A DNA stretch of 38,156 bases from Clostridium arbusti SL206 (GTDB lineage Bacteria > Bacillota > Clostridia > Clostridiales > Clostridiaceae), in contig NZ_BAEV01000029.1 in the NCBI RefSeq assembly GCF_000246895.1, forward strand, positions 1 to 38,156, written 5' to 3'. The translations under genes and the position numbers were made by a program. Shown in pieces: positions 8,563-16,856 of the stretch. Numbering within the stretch: position 1 is the first letter of the stretch; every line of letters begins with the position of its first letter. The notes under the pieces are model-generated. The model was not told the DNA's origin, made no database searches, and saw only the letters and a list, made by a program, of their open reading frames with translations.

Positions 8563-10731
8563 TTATACATTAAATTTGTTAATACTTACAACAATATTTT
8601 CAGTGTTTTTTTCCATTGTATTTATAATAGTATTCATGTTTTTTGTACCATCATATTGCTCTGATACTACTTGTTTTACTACTTCTATAGAGGTATTAAA
8701 ATCTTCATAGGCTTCTTTAACTTCATTTAGTTTTTCATATACAGAATCATTTTCACTATTTAATGTTTTTATATTTTCATTTGTCTCATCTATATAATTT
8801 ACTATATATTCTGTAGAATTTAGCATATTATTATAGTTGTCTATAGTATTTTTAACAAATTTAGACTGAACTAATGTGGCCTCCTTTGCACTTTGTATTT
8901 TTATTTGTGCCATATTCATATCTAGATTTAATGATTCTACAATTTGATCTATTTTATTCATTTGTAAAAAAATATTTTGAGATAATTTTTTTATCTCTAC
9001 TGCTACTACATTAAATGCCCTGCCCATTTCTCCATATCTAGCAGCTTCTATAGAAGCATTCAGAGAAAGTATATGCGTTTGCTTTGATATATTTGTTACT
9101 GCTTCAACAATACAGGCTATATTTTTTAAGTTGTTATTTAATTTCTTAAAAGAATCAGTGGCATCGTCCATTCTTTTATTTGACTCTACATTAACATTTT
9201 TCAATTCATCTATAGTATGAATTCCCTGTTTATTTATTTTCTTAATATTAATAGCTTCCTTCAAAACCTTTTCGGACTCAGTTTTAATATTTAGAAGTTT
9301 ATTCTTTATTTTGCTAAAGGAATTAAAACTCCACTCTATGGCATTAGAAATTTTCATAGTATCCTCCGCAATATTTTCTGTACTTTCATTTATAATTTTC
9401 ATTCCTGTAATAGTATCTTTCTGAGCAATTTTTACTATATTATTTATATTTATAAGACTACCCATACATTTCTTTATTTCAAGCAAAAGATTTTTTAAAT
9501 TGAATGTCATATTATTAAAACTCAAAGTAAGTTTACCTACTTCATCTTTAGATTTTATTTCATTTACTATGGTGAGATTTCCTTTAGATATTTCATAAGT
9601 ATTTCTAATTAACAAGTTCATAGGTTCAAAGATTCTTTTTATAATTATATTTAACAATAGAGTTACAATTATAATCAAGATAAAACTTAAAATTATTATG
9701 GTAATACCTAAAGTTTTAGGTGCACTGTTAATTTCATTTTCATTAACAGTGAGAACTATAAGTGATTTTAATTCAGGTATACTTGTACAATTAGCATAAT
9801 ATTTATTATTTTCATAGGAGTACTCCAAGTATTTTGAATTTCTATTATTTAAAAAATTTTTATTTTGGGACAAATTATATATAGGTTTAATATCAACTTT
9901 TTTATTAATATTATTTTTAATGGGACTATATATAGTATTTTGTTTTTCATCTACAATAAATACATATCCTGAATTTAAAAATTTAAATTTATCAAATTTA
10001 GATGAAAAATAATCTGTAAAAACATTTTTCCCAACAACTCCTATTACATTTCCGCTGCTATCCTTTACTGGCTCTACAAATGTAACTACTGGCTTCACAG
10101 ATATTATGGAAGTGTATACTGTACTCATAACTTTATTTCCTTTAAGCGCTTGACCCATATAATCATTATTGCTTAAATCAAATCTTAAAAAATCATCATT
10201 ACTACAAGTAATAATAATTCCATTCTTGTCTGCCACAAATATATTTTCATCATATTTATTTGTAGATGCATACTGTTTAAGCTTATTTCTCACATCCTCT
10301 ATATCTTTACTGTTATTTTTTTGAAAATTGTCTTTTGAGTTGCCTATACTCAAAGTAAGTCTTTTTACATCACTATCAGCAGAAATTTTTTCAACATCAC
10401 TATTCTGTACTAATATAAGGCTATCAAAATTATTGCTTATTTCCTCAGATATAATTTTCATATTTTCTCTACTCATGTTAAGCATTTTATTGTAGCTTAT
10501 ACCGTATATAATTCCACCAACTATTATCATGGTTACTATAATAAATAAAGATACAATTCCTATTATTTTTAGAGATATAGAATTTTCTAATATGGTATTC
10601 TTTTTAAAAATTTTTCTATCTTTCTTTATTACATCTTTAATTTCTTTCAAATTGTAATTACCATTTATTTTACTTAATATATAATTTTTACATTTTAGTA
10701 TGGCTTTAAAATTGGTAAAACTTCTCTTCAT
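8563..10731 (-). CDS. Methyl-accepting chemotaxis-type transmembrane receptor, predicted Pho regulon member
   Basis: Membrane sensor of 722 residues. An unusual Lys-rich cytoplasmic N-terminus of about 55 residues precedes TM1 (about 56-78). An extracellular dCache-like domain (about 80-340) holds a PAS-like stretch with ENIFVADKNGIIITCSNDD and FVEPVKDSSGNVIGVVG. TM2 is at about 342-364, then HAMP (about 365-420). The MCP signalling coiled coil has a recognisable hairpin tip at about 540-585: ISKQTHILSLNASIEAARYG, then EMGRAFNVVAVEIKKLSQ. Start is supported by AAAGGAG. It sits between phoR and pstS and has four phased Pho repeats upstream, so it is likely induced by phosphate limitation. The ligand is unknown, and no chemotaxis genes are nearby. 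Confidence 0.88.
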   Translation of the reverse strand: MKRSFTNFKAILKCKNYILSKINGNYNLKEIKDVIKKDRKIFKKNTILENSISLKIIGIVSLFIIVTMIIVGGIIYGISYNKMLNMSRENMKIISEEISNNFDSLILVQNSDVEKISADSDVKRLTLSIGNSKDNFQKNNSKDIEDVRNKLKQYASTNKYDENIFVADKNGIIITCSNDDFLRFDLSNNDYMGQALKGNKVMSTVYTSIISVKPVVTFVEPVKDSSGNVIGVVGKNVFTDYFSSKFDKFKFLNSGYVFIVDEKQNTIYSPIKNNINKKVDIKPIYNLSQNKNFLNNRNSKYLEYSYENNKYYANCTSIPELKSLIVLTVNENEINSAPKTLGITIIILSFILIIIVTLLLNIIIKRIFEPMNLLIRNTYEISKGNLTIVNEIKSKDEVGKLTLSFNNMTFNLKNLLLEIKKCMGSLININNIVKIAQKDTITGMKIINESTENIAEDTMKISNAIEWSFNSFSKIKNKLLNIKTESEKVLKEAINIKKINKQGIHTIDELKNVNVESNKRMDDATDSFKKLNNNLKNIACIVEAVTNISKQTHILSLNASIEAARYGEMGRAFNVVAVEIKKLSQNIFLQMNKIDQIVESLNLDMNMAQIKIQSAKEATLVQSKFVKNTIDNYNNMLNSTEYIVNYIDETNENIKTLNSENDSVYEKLNEVKEAYEDFNTSIEVVKQVVSEQYDGTKNMNTIINTMEKNTENIVVSINKFNV

Positions 10732-10782
10732 ATAAAATTCTCCTTTAATCTTTAGTTATATATTTAGATATTAACCTATTTA

Positions 10783-10820
10783 TGTTAATATCTTTTTAAC
10801 TATTGTTAATTAAAGGTTAA
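10783..10820 (-). promoter_or_regulatory. Four-repeat PhoP box upstream of the chemoreceptor gene
   Basis: On the minus strand TTAACC (10815-10820), TTAACA (10804-10809), TTAAAA (10794-10799) and TTAACA (10783-10788) recur at 11, 10 and 11 bp, and TTAATA lies 14 bp further on. It is the cleanest Pho-box array of the window. A TAATAT just downstream could be the -10 element. Confidence 0.7.
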
Positions 10821-10835
10821 TTATTAAATATAATA

Positions 10836-10867
10836 TAATATAAAAAAGATGGATTTTACACCATCTT
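10836..10867 (-). terminator. Terminator overlapping the phoR 3' end
   Basis: AAGATGG and CCATCTT flank an 8-base loop that contains the phoR stop codon; TTTTTATATT follows on the minus strand. It separates phoPR from the chemoreceptor gene, which must therefore have its own promoter. Confidence 0.8.
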
Positions 10868-12552
10868 CTTATAAGGAAGTCTAATAATAAATTTACTTCC
10901 CTTTCCCAATTCACTTTTAACTTCAATAGTTCCACCAAAATTCAAAACTATATGTTTTACAATAGCAAGGCCAAGACCTGTACCACCCTTTGCCCTAGAA
11001 CGTGCTTTATCAACTCTATAGAATCTTTCAAACAATCTTTTTATGTGTTCTTCAGATATTCCAAGTCCTGTATCCTCTATACATATAACACAAATATTAT
11101 TTTTCAATTTTGCTTCTATAAATACGCTGTCATTATCTTCAGAATATTTTATTGCATTATCAATCAAATTAATTATCATCTGCTTGAATCTATCCTTATC
11201 CCCCGAAAGTTCTATATGTTGATTTTCTGTAATAGTCATTACTATATTTTTACTCTGTGCTGTGTTTATTAATAAATTGAATACATTATTTATAACTTCA
11301 TCTATATAAAAAATTTCCTGCTTCATTTCTTTTTGTACTTCTATATTTGACAAACTTAAAATATCATTTATAAGTCGGGTTAATCTTTCTGCTTCTTCAT
11401 CAATTATATCTAAAAATTGTTCTTTCTTTTTAGTATCTTCAACAAATCTCAGAGTTTCTGTAAATCCCTTTATTGATGTCAAAGGAGTTTTTAATTCATG
11501 AGATACATTAGCTACAAATTGAGATCTCATATTTTCAAGTTTTCTAATATCAGTTATATCTTGAAATACCGCTACCTTACCAATATTTTTTTCCTGATTA
11601 AGTATATCCGTAGTCTTGATTCTAATAACTTTTTCTTTAGGCCATAATATTTTTATTTCTTTAAATCCGCTAGCATCGGATTTAAAGAGCTCCTCTATCT
11701 CAAAATCTCTAATACTATTTATAAGATTTTCACCAATTATATCTCCATCTATACCAAATAGCATTTTAGCATAGGGATTAACCATAATAACCCTATAATT
11801 TTTATCTATGGCAATGACTCCACTTTCCATACTCTTTAGTATGGCTTCCATTCTATTTTGCCTATATAGAGAATCCTTCATGGTTGCATTTAACTTCTCT
11901 GCCATATTATTAAACTTTTTTCCTATACTTCCAAGTTCGTCATCTGAATCAATCATAATATTCTTCTTAATTTCGCCCTTATCTACCATCTCAGTAATTG
12001 TTTCTAGCTCTCTTATTGGCTTTATGATTGTATTAGATAACTTTTTTACAAACCATATAGATATTACAAAAGTTGTTAATACCATAAATAAATAATATTC
12101 TATATATTCACTTTCTAATGTATTTATAAACTTTAAAGATTGTGAACTTCTTATAATGTAACCATTATACTTTATAGCTGAATACATAACATTTTTATTG
12201 TATGTACTACTATATCTTATGGCATGTGATTCATTATTTTTTTTGCCTCTTCTATTTCAAAGTAATTACTATTAACCAAGGATTCCTTAAAATCTTTATC
12301 TGAATTAAAGATAACCTTATTGGATTTATCTATTACTGTTACACTTATATCTGAGTTAATATATTCTCTATTTAAAATATTATTCAGATTACTAATATCT
12401 AGCATCTTAATAATAGATCTATTATTATTTTTAAGGTTACTTTTTATGTTTTGTTCATATTGATAGTTAACAACTGATATAAAAATTATAGTTACCAGTA
12501 TTAACATAAAAAATATAGTGCTTAAAGTATAAATTATAAGTTTCTTTCTCAT
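10856..12552 (-). pseudogene. phoR: Phosphate regulon sensor kinase PhoR, split by an apparent frameshift
   Basis: Sensor histidine kinase that phosphorylates PhoP. The N-terminal piece (12217-12552) has TM1 and an extracytoplasmic loop and ends EEAKKIMNHMP-stop. The C-terminal piece (from about 12240 down to 10856) has TM2, HAMP, a PAS domain (SGVIAIDKNYRVIMVNPYAK), the H-box FVANVSHELKTPLTSIKGF, the N-box MIINLIDNAIKYS, and G-boxes DTGLGI and GGTGLGLAIVKH. Adding one A to the A8 run (T8 on + at 12237-12244) restores AKKNNESHAIRY and one 565-residue protein. All kinase motifs are intact, so this is likely a sequencing error or a slippage-prone tract rather than old decay. The start at 12550-12552 follows GGTGA within the phoP end. 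Confidence 0.85.
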
Positions 12553-12553
12553 T

Positions 12554-13252
12554 TTATTCACCATTGTAGTTGAATTTATATCCAATTCCCCTAATAGTTT
12601 CAATGTATTTAGGGTTTTTATCATCATCTTCAACTTTTTGTCTTAGATGTCTTATATGTACATCCACGGTTCTTGTTTCTCCCATATACTCATATCCCCA
12701 CACCTTATCCAGTAAAAAGTCTCTAGTCATTACTATACCCTTATTTTTTATAAGAATTTGAAGTAATTCAAATTCTTTTAATGTTAATTCTATTTTTTCT
12801 CCATTTTTTATAATTTCATGTTTTTGAAAATCTATATTTATGTTGGCAATAGTATATGTATCATCAGAATATTGAGTTTTTGCTCTTCTTAGTATAGCCT
12901 TTACTCTTGCTAGCATCTCTCTTATAGAAAAAGGTTTAGTTATATAATCATCTGCACCAAGTTCTAATCCAAGTATTTTATCAATTTCCTCACTTTTAGC
13001 TGTAATCATAATTACAGGCATTCCAGAAATAGATGGATCTTTTCTTATCTCTCTACAAACATCATAGCCATCAAGTCCTGGAATCATTAAATCTAACAAT
13101 AGCAGTTGAGGAGCCTCACTTTTAGCAAGTTTAACAGCTTCATTGCCATTGCTAGCACTTATTACTTTATAACCACTATTCTCTAAATTAAACTTTATTA
13201 ATTCTACAATGTGTTCTTCATCATCTACAACTAAAATTTTTTCTCCAGCCAT
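12554..13252 (-). CDS. phoP: Phosphate response regulator PhoP (OmpR/PhoB family)
   Basis: DNA-binding response regulator of the phosphate-starvation response, 232 residues. The receiver domain (about 1-120) has the acidic pair DDEE, the phospho-acceptor Asp in LLLDLMIPGLDGYDV, a threonine/serine in ITAKSEE and the switch lysine in DDYITKPFS. The winged-helix domain (about 135-230) has ELTLKEFELLQILIKNKG and the recognition helix TRTVDVHIRHLRQKVEDD. It would bind the TTAACA repeats described in this window. phoR begins two bases before its stop codon region, so the two are translationally coupled. It follows pgeF after 19 bp. Confidence 0.95.
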   Translation of the reverse strand: MAGEKILVVDDEEHIVELIKFNLENSGYKVISASNGNEAVKLAKSEAPQLLLLDLMIPGLDGYDVCREIRKDPSISGMPVIMITAKSEEIDKILGLELGADDYITKPFSIREMLARVKAILRRAKTQYSDDTYTIANINIDFQKHEIIKNGEKIELTLKEFELLQILIKNKGIVMTRDFLLDKVWGYEYMGETRTVDVHIRHLRQKVEDDDKNPKYIETIRGIGYKFNYNGE

Positions 13253-13271
13253 AAAAACTATACCTCCAATA

Positions 13272-13982
13272 TTATGCTTTCATATATATAAAAGAATACA
13301 ACCTTCCATAATTAATTTTTTGTTTTCTATATGAAAAAAGTTCATATTCTTCATTGCAAAATGTACAAATATTTAAAGTTTTTATATTATTCTTAGGTAC
13401 TCCAACATTTTCAAGTTGTTTTAATATACATGCTTCTAAATCAAGTTTTCCATTAATATAAAAATTTATGTCCTTATATATGTTCTTTTTATAAAATTGC
13501 TCAGCTACATCCTTTCCAAATTCATAGCAGCATTTTTTATTATGAGGTCCTATATATACCTTTATATCATTAATATCCACAGAATAAACATCTATAATCT
13601 TTTCTATTGTCTTTTGCACAATTTCAAGAAATGTACCCTTCCAGCCACTATGCACTGCTGCTAGTATTGATTTAGTTTTACTGTAAATCAATACAGGTAC
13701 ACAGTCTGCAGTAAATACACCAATAGCAACATTAGGCTTGTCTGTAATAATGGCATCACCCGTATGGACAACTCCATCGTATATATATACATTGTCACTA
13801 TGGGTTTGTTTAAGATATCCTACTTCATTTACAGAAAACCACTTTTTTATGTTTTCCAAATTATCTAATCCCTTAGAAGTTGACATATTGAAATCGAGAT
13901 TATTCTTTGCAGTAGAAAAATTAATTTCTATATTATCGTCTTTAAAGTTTATAAACTCATAATCATCAATTATACTTTTCAT
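13272..13982 (-). CDS. pgeF: PgeF/YfiH family protein (peptidoglycan editing factor, laccase-domain)
   Basis: Cytoplasmic enzyme of the YfiH/YlmD (DUF152) family, 236 residues. In E. coli it removes misincorporated serine-containing peptidoglycan precursors, and other members have purine nucleoside phosphorylase or oxidase activity. Conserved zinc/active-site motifs are present: LKQTHSDNV, VFTADCVPVLIY and AAVHSGWKGT, plus IGPHNKKCCYEF. SD TAGAGGTG precedes the ATG. It appears to be the first gene of a pgeF-phoP-phoR transcript, with two perfect TTAACA repeats upstream. Its link to phosphate control is an inference from position only. Confidence 0.9.
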   Translation of the reverse strand: MKSIIDDYEFINFKDDNIEINFSTAKNNLDFNMSTSKGLDNLENIKKWFSVNEVGYLKQTHSDNVYIYDGVVHTGDAIITDKPNVAIGVFTADCVPVLIYSKTKSILAAVHSGWKGTFLEIVQKTIEKIIDVYSVDINDIKVYIGPHNKKCCYEFGKDVAEQFYKKNIYKDINFYINGKLDLEACILKQLENVGVPKNNIKTLNICTFCNEEYELFSYRKQKINYGRLYSFIYMKA

Positions 13983-14036
13983 TCTACACCTCTATTTTAA
14001 CATAGATAAAATTCCTAAAATCCAAAATTAATATTA

Positions 14037-14053
14037 TTAACATGAATTTAACA
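14037..14053 (+). promoter_or_regulatory. Two perfect TTAACA repeats upstream of pgeF-phoP-phoR
   Basis: TTAACA at 14037-14042 and 14048-14053, exactly 11 bp apart on the + strand, 55-71 bp upstream of the pgeF start. A third TTAACA is at 13997-14002 but out of phase. This suggests autoregulation of phoPR by PhoP. Confidence 0.5.
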
Positions 14054-14063
14054 GACGAATATC

Positions 14064-14528
14064 CTATTTAGATTTTTTATTTGTTAGAAGATGACTTATC
14101 TCTTCCATGAAAGTATTAATATCCTTGAATTGCCTGTATACTGATGCAAATCTAACATAAGAAACTTCATCTACTTCCTTTAATTTTTCCATAATTACTT
14201 CGCCAATCAAATCTGATTTTATTTCTGTAAGCATTTCATTGCTCAAATTCTTCTCTACTTCAATTGCAATATCTTCTATTTGCTTTCTAGAAACTGGTCT
14301 TTTTTGACATGCCTTTATAAGCCCATTAATTATTTTTGATTTATCAAAAAATTCTCTGCTAGAGTCTTTTTTTATTACGAGAATTGGGATATCTTCAATT
14401 TTTTCATAAGTAGTATATCTCTTATTACACTGTAAACATTCTCTTCTTCTTCTAATAGCCATATTATCTTCTGTAGACCTAGAATCAATAACTTTGCTAT
14501 CTTCAAATCCGCAAAATGGGCATTTCAA
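14064..14528 (-). CDS. nrdR: Transcriptional repressor NrdR
   Basis: Nucleotide-sensing repressor of ribonucleotide reductase genes, 154 residues, the family's normal length. A zinc ribbon occupies the N-terminus with CPFC and CLQC pairs around the basic stretch MAIRRRRE. An ATP-cone domain follows (VIKKDSSREFFDKSKIINGL to about residue 140). The open frame runs further upstream, but family length and the sequence LKCPFCG point to the TTG at 14526-14528, with AAGGATG before it. The next gene upstream on the strand is ylmC (59 bp). No reductase gene lies in the window. Confidence 0.93.
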   Translation of the reverse strand: MKCPFCGFEDSKVIDSRSTEDNMAIRRRRECLQCNKRYTTYEKIEDIPILVIKKDSSREFFDKSKIINGLIKACQKRPVSRKQIEDIAIEVEKNLSNEMLTEIKSDLIGEVIMEKLKEVDEVSYVRFASVYRQFKDINTFMEEISHLLTNKKSK

Positions 14529-14587
14529 TGTCTTCACATCCTTTGTATAGATAATAACTATATTATACACTTAAATTCCTAACATCT

Positions 14588-14848
14588 TCAATCATTATTA
14601 TATAGTATGTCCGTGCCATCTATCAAAATAACATCTACACCTATTTTAGTTATCTTTGCCCATGGAATTTCTATATCATTATTTTTTGAAAACCATCCAG
14701 TACTTTGATTTGGAACTAAAACAGAAATAACCTTGTAATTGTTACAATCTACAACTAAATCTTTTATATAACCAAGTTTACAACCGGTATTTATATCTAT
14801 TATTTCCATTGATCTTAAACTATTTAAAGAATACATAGTAGACTCCAT
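14588..14848 (-). CDS. ylmC: YlmC/YmxH family PRC-barrel sporulation protein
   Basis: Small protein of 86 residues with a PRC-barrel-like beta fold (SLNSLRSMEIIDINTGCKLGYIKDLVVD). YlmC/YmxH proteins are conserved in endospore formers and often linked to sporulation sigma genes, but their biochemical role is unknown. The start at 14846-14848 follows a GGGGGG ribosome site. It lies downstream of sigG, separated by the sigG terminator and a palindromic repeat element. Confidence 0.85.
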   Translation of the reverse strand: MESTMYSLNSLRSMEIIDINTGCKLGYIKDLVVDCNNYKVISVLVPNQSTGWFSKNNDIEIPWAKITKIGVDVILIDGTDILYNND

Positions 14849-14876
14849 AATTATCCCCCCCTATATCAAAAACTAT

Positions 14877-15040
14877 TAGGCATGTGAAAATAAATAACAA
14901 GTGAAAGATGCGACGTATATTTTGAATTATACAAGGAAACAGGTTCTGATGATAGTGGTGCTATCAGAAGGTTCTGTTGACGTAGTAGGATTCAAAATAG
15001 ACTAGCATACTGACTAGTTATTTATTTGAATATGCCTTAT
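14877..15040 (-). repeat. Palindromic dispersed repeat, copy B (longest, about 164 bp)
   Basis: The ends (TAGGCATGTGAAAATAAATA and the complement of AAGGCATATTCAAATAAATA) match copies A and C in inverted orientation. The roughly 95 bp core absent from the other copies is itself nested-palindromic: ATTTTGAAT/ATTCAAAAT, AACAG/CTGTT and TTCTGATAG/CTATCATCAGAA around a CACCA loop. It has no ORF. It resembles a MITE or a structured RNA, and it occupies the 5' leader region of ylmC. Confidence 0.75.
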
Positions 15041-15160
15041 ACTAAAATTATATTATATAAATTCAATATAATTACCCTATTATTATTAAATTTTATAATT
15101 TATATAAACTGAGTAGTATAAACAAGCTTCTATTTATTAGGATTTATTGATATTTATGAA
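15041..15160. other. AT-rich gap between repeat copy B and the sigG terminator
   Basis: No gene or RNA recognised. It probably holds the ylmC promoter, but several TATAAT-like strings overlap here and no convincing -35/-10 pair stands out. Confidence 0.4.
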
Positions 15161-15200
15161 AATAGAAAAATCGCTATTACTTTTATTTCATAGCGATTTT
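15160..15200 (-). terminator. Rho-independent terminator after sigG
   Basis: AAAATCGCTAT pairs with ATAGCGATTTT across a 12-base loop; TTTTTCTATTTTC follows on the minus strand. It lies 89 bp after the sigG stop. Confidence 0.85.
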
Positions 15201-15288
15201 AAACATGCTTGAGTAAAGGATAAGCCATTATAGTACATTTGACCTATTATTTTACTTTCACGTACCTTTTATCGATACTTACACAGTT

Positions 15289-16059
15289 TTATACGTATTT
15301 TCTCATATGTCTTAAAGCTGTTTTTTCTAGTCTTGAAACTTGAGCTTGAGATATTCCTATTTCATCCGCTACTTCCATTTGCGTTCTTCCATCAAAAAAC
15401 CTCATATTTAATATAAGTTTTTCTCTATCATTTAATTTTTTCATAGCTTCTTTTATGGATATATTTTCAAGCCAACTATCATCTAGATTCTTGCTATCAC
15501 TAATTTGATCCATTACATATATGGCATCTCCTCCATCATGATATATAGGTTCAAATAAAGATATAGGATCCTGAATAGCATCTAATGCAAATATAACATC
15601 TTCTCTTGGAACTTTAAGTTCATTTGCAATCTGAGAAACTGTAGGTTCCTTGTTATTCTCGCCAATAAGTTTATCTCTCACTTGCAAGGCTCTATAGGCA
15701 ATATCCCTTAGCGATCTGCTCACTCTTATAGAATTATTGTCTCTCAAATATCTTCTTATCTCACCTATTATCATGGGAACTGCATATGTAGAGAACTTAA
15801 CATTTTGGCCTAAATCAAAGTTATCTATTGATTTTATTAATCCAATGCATCCAACTTGGAATAAATCATCTGGATTTTCTCCACGATTATTAAATCTTTG
15901 TATAACACTTAATACTAACCTTAAATTTCCTCTTATGAATTTTTCTCTACAACTTATATCGCCATTTTTCATTCGCAGCAATAATTCTCTCATTTCTTTT
16001 TCCTTTAACACTGGAAGTTTTGAGGTATTAACACCGCATATTTCTACTTTATTGATCAT
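15289..16059 (-). CDS. sigG: Late forespore sigma factor SigG
   Basis: RNA polymerase sigma-70 family factor that drives late forespore gene expression, 256 residues. The N-terminus NKVEICGVNTSKLPVLKEKE and region 2 (NLRLVLSVIQRFNNRGENPD, DLFQVGCIGLIKSIDNFD, VKFSTYAVPMIIGEIRRYLR) are near identical to Bacillus SigG. Region 4 ends with the helix-turn-helix TQMEVADEIGISQAQVSRLE. An ATG three codons earlier (16066-16068) is an alternative start; the AAAGGGG site lies between 3 and 12 bases from the two. It follows sigE and has a sigma-F/G-type promoter in the gap. Confidence 0.96.
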   Translation of the reverse strand: MINKVEICGVNTSKLPVLKEKEMRELLLRMKNGDISCREKFIRGNLRLVLSVIQRFNNRGENPDDLFQVGCIGLIKSIDNFDLGQNVKFSTYAVPMIIGEIRRYLRDNNSIRVSRSLRDIAYRALQVRDKLIGENNKEPTVSQIANELKVPREDVIFALDAIQDPISLFEPIYHDGGDAIYVMDQISDSKNLDDSWLENISIKEAMKKLNDREKLILNMRFFDGRTQMEVADEIGISQAQVSRLEKTALRHMRKYV

Positions 16060-16095
16060 CAATATCATCAGCCCCTTTAGAATAATAGCATTTAA

Positions 16096-16124
16096 ATTAT
16101 TCCCTCGGGAAACTAATTTTATAC
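16096..16124 (-). promoter_or_regulatory. Sigma-F/sigma-G type promoter of sigG
   Basis: On the minus strand GTATA (16120-16124), a 15 bp spacer, and GGGAATAAT (16096-16104). This fits the Bacillus sigma-F/G consensus GYATA-N15/16-GGnnAnAnT exactly, and it lies 37 bp upstream of the sigG start. Confidence 0.7.
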
Positions 16125-16135
16125 TCAAGACAACC

Positions 16136-16840
16136 TTACAACATTTTTTTAATTTCTTTTTTTAATCTTTTTATAATTCTCTTCTCAAGTCTAGAAATAT
16201 AGGACTGAGAAATACCAAGCATGTCTGCAACCTCCTTTTGAGTTTTCTCTCCTTTACCATTAAGACCATATCTGAGTTCAACTATTTCTTTTTCCCTAAT
16301 TGTTAATTTCTTCATTGCTAGTATTAATAATTGCTTATCCACTTCATCTTCAATTAAGTTATATACAGCATCATTTTCTGTGCCAAGTATATCTGACAAC
16401 AAAAGTTCATTTCCATCCCAATCAATATTAAGAGGTTCATAAAATGATATTTCAGATTTAACCTTACTATTTCTTCTTAAATACATTAATATTTCATTCT
16501 CAATGCACCTAGATGCATAAGTAGCAAGTTTGATTTTCTTATCAGGATTGAATGTATTTACAGCCTTTATTAATCCAATTGTCCCTACAGAAATTAGATC
16601 TTCAATACCTACTCCTGTATTTTCAAATTTTCTAGCTATATAAACAACTAACCTAAGATTTCTTTCAATAAGAGTAGATCTTACACTTTCATCACCACCT
16701 ACTAATTTATTTACTAAATCACTTTCTTCGTCTTTAGTAAGCGGTGGTGGAAGTGCATCATTTCCTCCAATATACATTACTTTCTTCGCAAAAATCTTAA
16801 ACTTTACTAGTATTCTATTAAACAATACACTTAACCACAT
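16136..16840 (-). CDS. sigE: Mother-cell sigma factor SigE, pro-form
   Basis: Early mother-cell sigma factor made as an inactive, membrane-associated precursor, 234 residues. The pro-sequence (about residues 1-21, [20 protein letters not shown]) is amphipathic and basic. Processing is expected near [14 protein letters not shown] by analogy with Bacillus. Region 2 has [37 protein letters not shown] and [19 protein letters not shown]; region 4 has [20 protein letters not shown]. The ATG at 16838-16840 follows GGGGGAAA; an upstream in-frame ATG would lie inside spoIIGA. It is 16 bp from spoIIGA, its processing protease. Confidence 0.96.
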   Translation of the reverse strand: MWLSVLFNRILVKFKIFAKKVMYIGGNDALPPPLTKDEESDLVNKLVGGDESVRSTLIERNLRLVVYIARKFENTGVGIEDLISVGTIGLIKAVNTFNPDKKIKLATYASRCIENEILMYLRRNSKVKSEISFYEPLNIDWDGNELLLSDILGTENDAVYNLIEDEVDKQLLILAMKKLTIREKEIVELRYGLNGKGEKTQKEVADMLGISQSYISRLEKRIIKRLKKEIKKML

Positions 16841-16856
16841 AACTTTTCCCCCAATA

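Noticed and set aside
12217-12260. Programmed ribosomal frameshifting in phoR or alaS
   Set aside because: I see no convincing slippery heptamer with a downstream structure, and the same type of lesion occurs in four unrelated genes. Error or tract slippage is simpler.
14877-15040. Copy B as a known riboswitch or a CRISPR fragment
   Set aside because: I recognise no riboswitch core in it, there are no spaced direct repeats, and truncated copies elsewhere share only the ends. A mobile palindromic element fits better.
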